This document shows positions 18,573-25,995 of a DNA stretch of 64,000 nt, in pieces. The stretch comes from Favolaschia claudopus. Its lineage: Eukaryota; Basidiomycota; Agaricomycetes; Agaricales; Mycenaceae. Positions within the stretch are counted from its first letter, which is position 1. The number at the start of each line of letters is the position of its first letter. The stretch covers positions 310,001 to 374,000 of the forward strand of contig JAWWNJ010000034.1 of the NCBI GenBank assembly GCA_037176885.1, in the 5' to 3' direction. A model generated the notes under the pieces. That model was not told where the DNA came from. It ran no database searches and worked only from the letters and a program-made list of their open reading frames with translations. The position numbers and the translations under genes are program-made.

Positions 18573-20000
18573 TCACTGAAAATCCTTCTGTGCCGCCATA
18601 AACTGCGCTATCTTTGCAACAGACTCCTCGATTCTGTCCAGTCTATCCGCGGTGGCAGGAGAGTCTGACTCTTCCCTGGATTCACTCGCAAACGACTCCG
18701 CGGCCGGTGCAGTGGGGTCACTAGCGTAATAATACTCAAACGCCTCTTGGTTATAATACACCTGAGTACGATTGTTATAGTAATCCCGCACTTTGGTCAT
18801 GTAGCTCTTATTCTTGGGTTCCCGCGGCAAAGCCTTTCCATCATAGAAGAACATGCGCCCATCTTTCAGGATTAGCAGGCCCCCAGTAATATCATCCCTT
18901 CTGTGCTTGCAGTCCGCAACATAATGCGAAGGATCCCAACAATAGTAACAGCCCGTAGGCTTGCCTTCTCTAAGAGGCGGCCTATCCGGTGCATACGATG
19001 GTCTGTCACCACCGTATTCTCTTCTTTCTGCAGGACGACTAGGATAATTGGAAGTCCCTTTCGTCAAGGCTTCATGCATCTTGGACATGACCTGTTTTTG
19101 GTCCGTCGTAAACTTGTCCAGATGATTGGCTAAGGTCTTTTCCATTTTGTCCTCAATCTCCTTATTCGACTGGAGAATTTTCTCCTCTCTGGCTTTGGAA
19201 TCAGCCTCAAGCTTCTCCAATCTAGCCTTCAACTTGGCAGCTTCATCTCCACCCTCTGAACTACCCGAAAATAGAACAGCCTTCCTCTTTGTATCCGAGG
19301 GAGTTGTGAAGAAAATAGAGTCATTACTTTTGATCAACGACTTCAGTATTTCCTCAAAGTCTGCCCATTCGTACAGGTCATCAGGATGAGTGTAGGCCGG
19401 TTTATAGGCCTTTCCTTTGTTCGCAGGCAGCGCTTCATATTCAGATTTTGCTCGCTGATACGAAGTAAGTTCCGTCGGACTTCTGGCCAGCACGATATTG
19501 CGAAGAGTCTCCCTGAAGGTAGGGTGAATACCTTTCAAAAAGTCTTGCGCTAACTCGCGCCTTGAGAGCATCTCTCGGTCCTTGTTCATCACTGCAACTC
19601 GTCCGCGGAACTTTCGACAATAGTTGGCAAATTCAACTTCCTCATCTATTCTCACCGGACGGTCTGTATACTGTTTCAAGAAAGACGCCCAGCCCGCGCG
19701 GGAACCTTTCTCTACTGCACGAACTTCAGGATAAGCATCCATCAATTCCGCCTTCCATTCCTCATACGTTCCATTCGTATAGGTGGGCAAAGCTTGCCAT
19801 TCTTTCTGCACTTTACTGTTCGCATAGTGGTGTGCTATCCACTTCTTGCTCTGCTCACTAAGCTTTCCTTGCTTCGCGATGATATCTTCGATCCCTTCCA
19901 AATACTTGGGCAAATCCCCTGTTTCGTCATCGAATTTCAGGTTATGTCTCCCAAAAATATCCGGGATCTTGCTCTTATCAATCTCGTCGTAGGTAGCCAT
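18573..20000 (-). CDS. gag: Gypsy Gag with CCHC zinc knuckle, 475 aa from the first in-frame ATG
   Basis: The first in-frame ATG is at 20000 (MATYDEIDKSKIPD). The same frame is open upstream to about 20441 without an ATG, so the start is uncertain: an intron in the leader or a non-AUG start would add up to about 147 residues. The capsid-like region includes LPKYLEGIEDIIAKQ, EWQALPTYTNGTYEEW and CRKFRGRV. A Lys/Glu coiled-coil stretch lies near residue 240. One nucleocapsid knuckle, CYYCWDPSHYVADC (C-X2-C-X4-H-X4-C), is at about 350-363. It is distantly similar to the Gag of the surrounding gag-only element (LPKYF/LPKYL, single CCHC). Confidence 0.9.
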   Translation of the reverse strand: MATYDEIDKSKIPDIFGRHNLKFDDETGDLPKYLEGIEDIIAKQGKLSEQSKKWIAHHYANSKVQKEWQALPTYTNGTYEEWKAELMDAYPEVRAVEKGSRAGWASFLKQYTDRPVRIDEEVEFANYCRKFRGRVAVMNKDREMLSRRELAQDFLKGIHPTFRETLRNIVLARSPTELTSYQRAKSEYEALPANKGKAYKPAYTHPDDLYEWADFEEILKSLIKSNDSIFFTTPSDTKRKAVLFSGSSEGGDEAAKLKARLEKLEADSKAREEKILQSNKEIEDKMEKTLANHLDKFTTDQKQVMSKMHEALTKGTSNYPSRPAERREYGGDRPSYAPDRPPLREGKPTGCYYCWDPSHYVADCKHRRDDITGGLLILKDGRMFFYDGKALPREPKNKSYMTKVRDYYNNRTQVYYNQEAFEYYYASDPTAPAAESFASESREESDSPATADRLDRIEESVAKIAQFMAAQKDFQ

Positions 20001-20441
20001 AGTGTTTGTTTGTGGGGGGTTTATCTTGGCTACGGAGTTCGAAATAGCCTCGATGGTCTGATTCAAATGATCAGATAGCTCGCCGTCCGAGTGGGTTGCG
20101 TGTCCCTCAAAGGGTAATGCTGCAGAAGTATTTATAACTTCCGCGGAACGCGCTCTCCTTCTCTTCTTAACTGGTGACGAACTAGACGACCGTCCTGTAC
20201 TGGAATTTTTGGTCGTACGCGGTTTTCTGCCAGACGTCGAGGGTCCCCAATTTACAGACTCGGGTATAAGACTGTTCCTTGAAGTCGACGTTTGAGCGGG
20301 TTCTTGTAGTGCAACCCTGGCTTGCTCTAGCAAACTCCTGGCACCTGCTCCTGTATTTAATGGAGACGGGCTACGCTGGTGTCTGCCTTTCCTCAACGTC
20401 TTTCTAGTACGAGGATTGGTTTGGGCTGGAATTCTCGACAA
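20001..20441 (-). other. Open gag leader without ATG
   Basis: Between the primer-binding site and the first gag ATG the gag frame stays open for about 441 nt and encodes a basic, Ser/Arg-rich stretch (RTRKTLRKGRHQRSPSP, VKKRRRARSAEV). It begins with TTG. An open but ATG-less leader suggests a non-AUG start or a spliced leader. One CCGCGG lies inside it near 20141. Confidence 0.5.
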
Positions 20442-20515
20442 CCCAGGAAAGTCCCTTCTCTAGACTCTCCCAACTACAGCAACGCGTTTTGTTTTATCAA
20501 CAAATTACCACCGAA

Positions 20516-20534
20516 CCCCTCGCGGTGGGCTCCA
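20516..20534 (-). promoter_or_regulatory. Primer-binding site of the gypsy element
   Basis: On the minus strand TGGAGCCCACCGCGAGGGG begins two bases after the 5' LTR end (CGTTACA). The same 19 bases serve the gag-only element at 24536-24554. The complementary tRNA 3' end would be CCCCTCGCGGTGGGCTCCA; I cannot name that tRNA. Confidence 0.75.
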
Positions 20535-20536
20535 GA

Positions 20537-22334
20537 TGTAACGCTGACACTTGAATATATCAACTGAAGTGCTAAATATAGCGCAGCAGAGAATCTACCA
20601 CCCAAAATATATATATAACACAATCAACCAACACACACAACACTACAACACAAATATCTCCACAAGATACACTCAAATGTCTCTCGAAGAGTTCGTGGGG
20701 TTCGATCCGAAATCCAGATGTCACAGTGACGAGGATATAAGTCGACTTGCAAGTAAGAACCTTGCACAAAACACGCTCTCACACACCGTAGATGGAAGTG
20801 ATTCCGTCCGCGGACCTTTCCTAAAAATAGGAACTATAAACAGTAGGATACAAGATACCCAACGAAGTTGAATATCAGGGCGAGATTGAAACAATGACCA
20901 CAGACAGTTTCCGCGGCAGAATGCACAATTCTTATAGCGCCAGTTACGCTATAGACCTGAACCTCCAAATTCCAGGAACCTTTGACACTCCTTTATATAG
21001 CACAAGCCTTTCAGACGAGGACTAATCAGATCTCTTCCGGTTATGCGCCAGCAGTCCCAACGCAATGCTTCAGCAGATGGACAGTTCCACTCTTCCTCAG
21101 ACTCAGGGAGATACTAGTTCACTCTCGAGCACACGTATCCTTACAACGAAATAGACAGTCCGCGGGCAGTAGAGGCAGGCAGTTCCTTGCACACTAAGGC
21201 CACGACAAAGCTACTCGAATGCAAAGCCTCCGCAGGTGAACACTCTCGAAACAATGCTTAGATTCACACTTGAACTGAACTTCAACACAATTTCTATTAA
21301 GACAAACGAGTAGACAATATCTTTTTATATGCCTCTACGTTGCTGCCTGAGTTCACCAACGCTGTCCAATAGACTGAGCGCGATGTCCTCCTGCTCAACG
21401 AGAAATACAGGTCCTTTTATACTAATGCCAAGAAATACATCACATAAATAGTACAGAGTAAGCAATGTCGATCCAATTGAGTAGAGAGATGGTATATTGG
21501 TATTTGGGTGTCCCGGCGGACCTTCGGCAGCCTCTTGGCTTGTCGATCCAACGGTAGAAAGTCAGCCATTATGACTCTCACGGTTGAATCACTGAATGGC
21601 GGAAGCCCGCGGAACGCCATCATTGGTGATCCCGTCAATCCGTCACTGGCGGCAACCCTTCCGGTGGTGCTATCAACGCCTCTAATAACTCCTGAGACTA
21701 TTCTTGGGACATTCCAATTCACTCGCAATATCACAGGCTCGTCTGTTGTCCAATTTATCAAGCCACCAAGTCATCCGCGCTGACTCCAATATAGAAATAG
21801 ATTTCTAATGAAGTTGCCGCACTTGTTCGGCTTCAGCATCACATCATCAACTCTCCTGTCAAAGACCTCATGTCTTGCCATAACTCTGCCTTCTGATCCT
21901 AGCACCGGCATCTCCTGTATGAGATCCCTTTCCGCTGTTCCAGCCGTCTATTTATAGTCGGCAGCCCGCGGCATCTGTCTTTTGACTGATGTTGACTCTG
22001 ATAGCCCCCGCGGCGCCTCCTACATCCTTGTCGACCTTTGTCTAAGTCCGTAGTACACAAGTACTTGACTCTTCGTCACTCTTCTGAGGGTTCTGTTATG
22101 GAACAGATCCATAGTACTGCAGTAGGCTATTAATATAATGCCTTTCTCCTGTGATGGGTTTTACGGTCAACAGCTCGGAGCTCACTTTGACCCTCCTTAG
22201 TGTCACCAACAGAGGTACTGACTTCCTATTGATAGTCGAGTAAGACTATAGTCGTGGCGGGTAGTTGGGTTGTTTAGGGCCGCACTTGACTTAAAATAGC
22301 CAGATATAACGCGCAAAAATGGCCAGTCGTTACA
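20537..22334 (-). repeat. 5' LTR of the gypsy element
   Basis: 1,798 bp, same length as and apparently identical to the 3' LTR. It should hold the promoter for gag-pol on the minus strand. Confidence 0.95.
21413..21421 (-). promoter_or_regulatory. LTR TATA box (TATAAAAGG)
   Basis: On the minus strand GTATAAAAGGACC is a near-consensus TATA element. Transcription would start about 30 nt further along, giving a U3 of about 950 bp and a long R-U5 of about 850 bp. Confidence 0.5.
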
Positions 22335-22338
22335 GCGT
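22335..22338. repeat. Target-site duplication of the gypsy element (GCGT), right
   Basis: GCGT follows the LTR terminus CGTTACA and matches 4304-4307. Confidence 0.85.
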
Positions 22339-22413
22339 CGCGACGCGTGTGGTCGTGTTTGTCTCGGAAGTGATCGGACCGGATGCGCGGCCAGCGCTCT
22401 GCGCAGCGCATCA
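22339..22413 (-). repeat. Middle LTR of the gag-only element, part 1
   Basis: The first 75 bases of the LTR (starting TGATGCGC on the minus strand at 22413), continued at 4307-3936. It is the 3' LTR of the complete gag-only unit to its right and the 5' LTR of the truncated unit to its left. Confidence 0.85.
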
Positions 22414-22422
22414 TCTCCTCCC
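22414..22422 (-). promoter_or_regulatory. Polypurine tract of the gag-only element
   Basis: GGGAGGAGA on the minus strand directly precedes the LTR terminus TGATGCGC. This marks the true 3' end of the complete gag-only interior. Confidence 0.6.
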
Positions 22423-22766
22423 AACTGAAAATGTGACCGTCCTCGGTCACTTGCGACAACGGCGGCAGTGCGAACGAAAACCAGAAGACATCATCCAGGG
22501 GGGATCGAAGGAGATGGGCGCGGATACCGGCTGGCAATGGCGGTGGAGAAAGGTAAAAAAAAATCATCAGGTGCGTCGCAGTGGGATCCTCCCAACTGAA
22601 ATATTGACTCGTGAGTGGGCGTAGGCGAACGCTATCCGAATGGGGGTCGAAATGAAAGTGGAAGAGAAGTAACTGGAGGCGGGAGTGGATGGTGAATGGA
22701 GGTGAGTATCATCTTTCCTGCGGTGAATCGTGTGGGCTCGAGGAAGCTTCAAACGCGGAAACGGAG

Positions 22767-24731
22767 TCAAATAAGCGATATCAAAGTGTCTGGGGGGCTA
22801 GAATTGCTGGAGTGTTCGACCAATTCGCCTGCTGTGGACCACAATCGTACTGGATCGATTGGAGTGCCAACTGGGTCGGAACGGATGTCAAATATCGACG
22901 ATTGCGCACTCGGCGATGACTCGGAACTAAACGCTGGCAAGGAATCTGTGCAATATACGCTGTTTGAAGTGTGCTTGGCCGGAATCCGGGGCGAAATCGG
23001 CACTGGGGAAGGTCTGTACGATCGCGGCGGCAAAACTCCACGAATGGAAAGGATTTCTCGGTGTATATCTTGACCAATGCGTGGAACAGATGGAGGGGTG
23101 CTCTGCGATGAAGGGACTGATGCCGGACTGCGGATGGGCGGTTTGTGATGGACAGGTGAGTCGGCGCGAGTACGTGGCATCGTGGATAACTGGATCCCGG
23201 ATGAATCTAGTTGTTGATGAAATACGGCGACTGGCGGGCTACAGGCTGACTGAGACGAAGTGAACGGCGTCGGGGGACGAGCACGTCGTGTGTTGAGGTA
23301 GCTGGATAACCGAAAAGGTGCGGATAGTGATGAATCTGTACTGTGCCAAGTACTAATGCGTGTGCGAAGGTCTGCGCCAGATATTCGATGCGGAACGAAC
23401 ATGCCGTTGGGTAGAACAACTTTCCCCTCAGCATTACGGCGGCAAAAACCTCGAGAGGTATCAGCGGAGACGGCGGGGCATTGAGCAATGAAATGTGCGG
23501 GATCGCTGCAATACGAGCAGAGACGGCGGGGTGATGATGTCGAAGTGGGATTGGAAGTAGAAGTGCCAGGTGAGTGTTGCGACAACGAAACAACGTGTGA
23601 GAGTTCGCTAATTGCGTCACGAAGCGTGGCGATAGTCGGGTCGAGGGGAATAGCTGCGGGTGCGGATACATCCGTGGAATGAGGTGGCAGCGGGGAAAAA
23701 GATGAAGTGTCATGGAGAACAAAGTCGACAGCGTCGCGAATAGCGTCGATTGGGTACGTATCGTCTCGATGTACGTCGGGGAATTTAATCGAAAGGCGCT
23801 GGAGCATGCGTCGACGAACGTCTACGGGAATCGCATTCAGGAAGCTGCGTGACTGTTCGGGAACGGAAAGGCGGCGTTTGGAGAGGAGAAAGGATGAAAT
23901 GGAGAAGAACCTGCGATAGAACTCGAAAAAGCGGGCGCGGGACAACGATGGCAGGGCGCGCAACTCGATTGTAAGCGACTCGAGGTCGGCAATGGAATAT
24001 CGACGGTCGGGGTCGGCTTCTGGATATAAGCGAAATATCGCGGTGGCGAACTGAGCGAATGAAGCGTCGTCGTTGTGGAACTCCGGGACTGACTCCCATA
24101 AATACTGGTCATCAAGGGCGAGGAAACGAGTAGCGTGGTACTTCATCTCGGGCTCGGAGACTATGTGCGAGCGAGTGAAAAGGAAATCGAGGTCGGAGAA
24201 ATATTTTGGGAGCTCGTGGGGAGTGTGCGACTCGAACACGGGGGCTATCGGATCGCGACGAGCGGGCATCGAAGGCGGCGGAGGCGAAGCGGAAGCAGGA
24301 GATGGAAGTGAGACAGGAGAAGCCTGCACTTCGACATCTGTGAGCAGCGCCGGAGGAGAACGCGAGCGTGCTGGCGAATGCGATTTCGACATCTGGGGCA
24401 CGGATGAAGTCGATGAGGATGAAGGCGAAGGCTTGAACTGCGGAAGAGGGGAGGGGAAAATATACGGCGGTGGTTTCGGGGGTACAGACGGCGGTGGATG
24501 TGTGAGGGACGAGCCTGAGACAACAGTGAATGAAACCCCTCGCGGTGGGCTCCAAAATGACATGCTTCCAGCGTGTCTGAGCGCGAATGCGACTACGACA
24601 ACAACTAGAAGAGTGTGCGAGTGGGTCTTCACCTGCTCATAGCTCGACTGGCTGAGATGAAAAGAAACAGAAGGATATAGAAATCCGAAGGCGTAGGCGA
24701 CGAGGGACGAGACGAAGGCGAGATCGAGCAT
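22767..24731 (-). CDS. gag: Gag of the gag-only (TR-GAG) element, intact copy, 654 aa
   Basis: The frame is open from an ATG at 24731 inside the LTR, through the LTR end and primer-binding site, into the interior. A second ATG at 24563 (MSFWSPPRG) spans the LTR/PBS boundary. After a Pro/Ser-rich region comes a capsid-like domain (LPKYFSDLDFLFTRSHIV, FRLYPEADPDRRYS, FEFYRRFFSIS, FLNAIPVDVRRRML). A single knuckle CSYCSDPAHFIAQC (C-X2-C-X4-H-X4-C) sits near residue 405. A long Ser/Pro-rich tail of about 230 residues ends in SNSSPPDTLISLI. No protease or polymerase follows, only the polypurine tract and LTR. It would form particles that carry a non-autonomous RNA, with enzymes supplied by another element. 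Confidence 0.8.
   Translation of the reverse strand: MLDLAFVSSLVAYAFGFLYPSVSFHLSQSSYEQVKTHSHTLLVVVVVAFALRHAGSMSFWSPPRGVSFTVVSGSSLTHPPPSVPPKPPPYIFPSPLPQFKPSPSSSSTSSVPQMSKSHSPARSRSPPALLTDVEVQASPVSLPSPASASPPPPSMPARRDPIAPVFESHTPHELPKYFSDLDFLFTRSHIVSEPEMKYHATRFLALDDQYLWESVPEFHNDDASFAQFATAIFRLYPEADPDRRYSIADLESLTIELRALPSLSRARFFEFYRRFFSISSFLLSKRRLSVPEQSRSFLNAIPVDVRRRMLQRLSIKFPDVHRDDTYPIDAIRDAVDFVLHDTSSFSPLPPHSTDVSAPAAIPLDPTIATLRDAISELSHVVSLSQHSPGTSTSNPTSTSSPRRLCSYCSDPAHFIAQCPAVSADTSRGFCRRNAEGKVVLPNGMFVPHRISGADLRTRISTWHSTDSSLSAPFRLSSYLNTRRARPPTPFTSSQSACSPPVAVFHQQLDSSGIQLSTMPRTRADSPVHHKPPIRSPASVPSSQSTPPSVPRIGQDIHREILSIRGVLPPRSYRPSPVPISPRIPAKHTSNSVYCTDSLPAFSSESSPSAQSSIFDIRSDPVGTPIDPVRLWSTAGELVEHSSNSSPPDTLISLI
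24536..24554 (-). promoter_or_regulatory. Primer-binding site of the gag-only element
   Basis: TGGAGCCCACCGCGAGGGG on the minus strand, three bases after the LTR end. It is at the same time translated as part of the gag frame (WSPPRG). Confidence 0.7.
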
Positions 24732-25004
24732 CGAGAGAGACGGCGAGGGACTACGGGATCATGCGAGAGGACGAGAATAAAATCTAGATCGATGGAAAGG
24801 TGCTCTACAAAATACAGGAGGATGAAGTATATAAACAAAATCAAAAGTGAATCAAAGCAGCCATATGGCTGTGGCGGATCAACGTGTGGAACTGAAACAA
24901 GTGAAAACGAGCCATGCGGAACGACGCGTCGCGACGCGTGTGGTCGTGTTTGTCTCGGAAGTGATCGGACCGGATGCGCGGCCAGCGCTCTGCGCAGCGC
25001 ATCA
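24558..25004 (-). repeat. 5' LTR of the gag-only element
   Basis: 447 bp, TGATGC...GCATGTCA on the minus strand. It carries a TATA element (TTTATATAC, about 24827-24835) and the intact target sequence into which the gypsy element jumped in the sister LTR. Confidence 0.8.
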
Positions 25005-25008
25005 CCGC
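25005..25008. repeat. Right target-site duplication of the composite (CCGC)
   Basis: CCGC follows GCGCATCA and matches 2135-2138. Confidence 0.7.
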
Positions 25009-25995
25009 CTTGCTGCTTCCCAAACTCTCGACGCCGGGCGGGATTTCTAAGGCTGACAAATTTTCTCATTGAGAGTCAGACGAGGGATGACATGTAATTT
25101 CGCTCCAAGCAAGCTTATGCAACTGAGAGGTCGAGCCTCAGACAGCTGGCGGTATTGTGCTGCGAAAAGGTTGCTCTTGTTTCTTGAATTCTCGGATTGG
25201 CTTGGAGCGAAAAAAAAAATGGAGCCTCGAAGTCAAGAAATAGCAGGATGCGAGAATTAACTGGGAGGAAGTAAAAGAGACCACAAAGCAGGATCCGAAG
25301 GTACAATGTAGAAGCAGCGAACTCCTCCCGTTTCTGTAACAAACTTGTTGACTGGTCGACGACATGGTCGTGGCAGACAAGGGCTCGGACACCGATCGGC
25401 CGACGAGGAGACATAGGCTCCGGGTTTGTTCGGCCGCCCACCTCCTGGTTCGTCTACCATCCTCGCTGGTCTCAACTGCCGATACGGGGGCCCTATAGGC
25501 CATAACTTTCCAATCTACGCTTTTATCGCGCTTGACTCTGGGCTACCCGGATTTCTTTCAACTAAACCCCGGCCCAAAACTGAGTATTTTTGGCGCCTTT
25601 TGGGTTCATAGAATTCTCTAACTCTAATCGCAAATTCCGCTCTTCTCCATAGTATTCGTTGCCCTCTTTCCATCGGACTACGTGGCTGCGCCGCCTTCGC
25701 AATCTTCCAGGCAGCCATCACATATCTCACTCGACCACGTCATCCGCATTGAGATCAATATTCAGCACACTGGTCCTTCACTCACTACGTTCAAGATCGT
25801 AGAGGCACTCATCCTGTGCACCTGCAGCTATCTAGCATAGGTCTGTCTAATTTTTACTCGCACCAAATTTTCTAAGAATCCATCCATTTCGGACCACATC
25901 AGGTCGTTACACATAATATCTCTTGTCCACGTACCGGACACGTCTCAGCAAATCCCATCGCGAATTTATCTTATATCACTGACGAAGCTCGAGTC
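25009..25995. other. Original intergenic region upstream of Sec24
   Basis: About 990 bp without a supported gene. Before the retroelement insertion it joined the SDR upstream region. A plausible 5' UTR intron (GTCTGTCTAATTTT to CACATCAG, about 25840-25905) lies before the Sec24 start. Confidence 0.45.

Larger units (their letters stand above)
4308..22334 (-). mobile_element. Full-length 18,027 bp Ty3/gypsy retrotransposon with three antisense accessory genes
   Basis: Bounded by 1,798 bp LTRs with 7 bp inverted termini (TGTAACG / CGTTACA). On the minus strand, in order: 5' LTR, PBS, gag, protease, pol (RT, RNase H, integrase). About 6.9 kb with three spliced genes on the plus strand follow, then a polypurine tract and the 3' LTR. 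The domain order RT-RNase H-integrase is that of Metaviridae. No difference between the LTRs was seen and the pol frame is intact, so the insertion is recent and the copy may be autonomous. The palindrome CCGCGG is spread over the whole element at roughly one per 350 bp. Confidence 0.95.
2139..25004 (-). mobile_element. Composite gag-only LTR retroelement (TR-GAG type) containing a nested gypsy element
   Basis: Read on the minus strand, the layers are: LTR (25004-24558), PBS and complete gag interior (24557-22414), LTR (22413-22339 continued at 4307-3936), PBS and 3'-truncated gag interior (3935-2517), and an inverted partial LTR (2516-2139). Both outer ends are the same LTR terminus, TGATGCGC at the left and GCGCATCA at the right, with a CCGC duplication outside. 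No protease, RT or integrase is encoded, so the unit depends on another element. The middle LTR carries the 18 kb gypsy insertion. The few mismatches between the two gag interiors suggest that the rearranged molecule is young. Confidence 0.75.

Noticed and set aside
22335..22620. TCCTCCCAACTGAAA repeated near 22416 and 22572 as a possible extra element end
   Set aside because: A short direct repeat just inside the gag-only element without flanking duplication or terminus; only the first copy adjoins an LTR.
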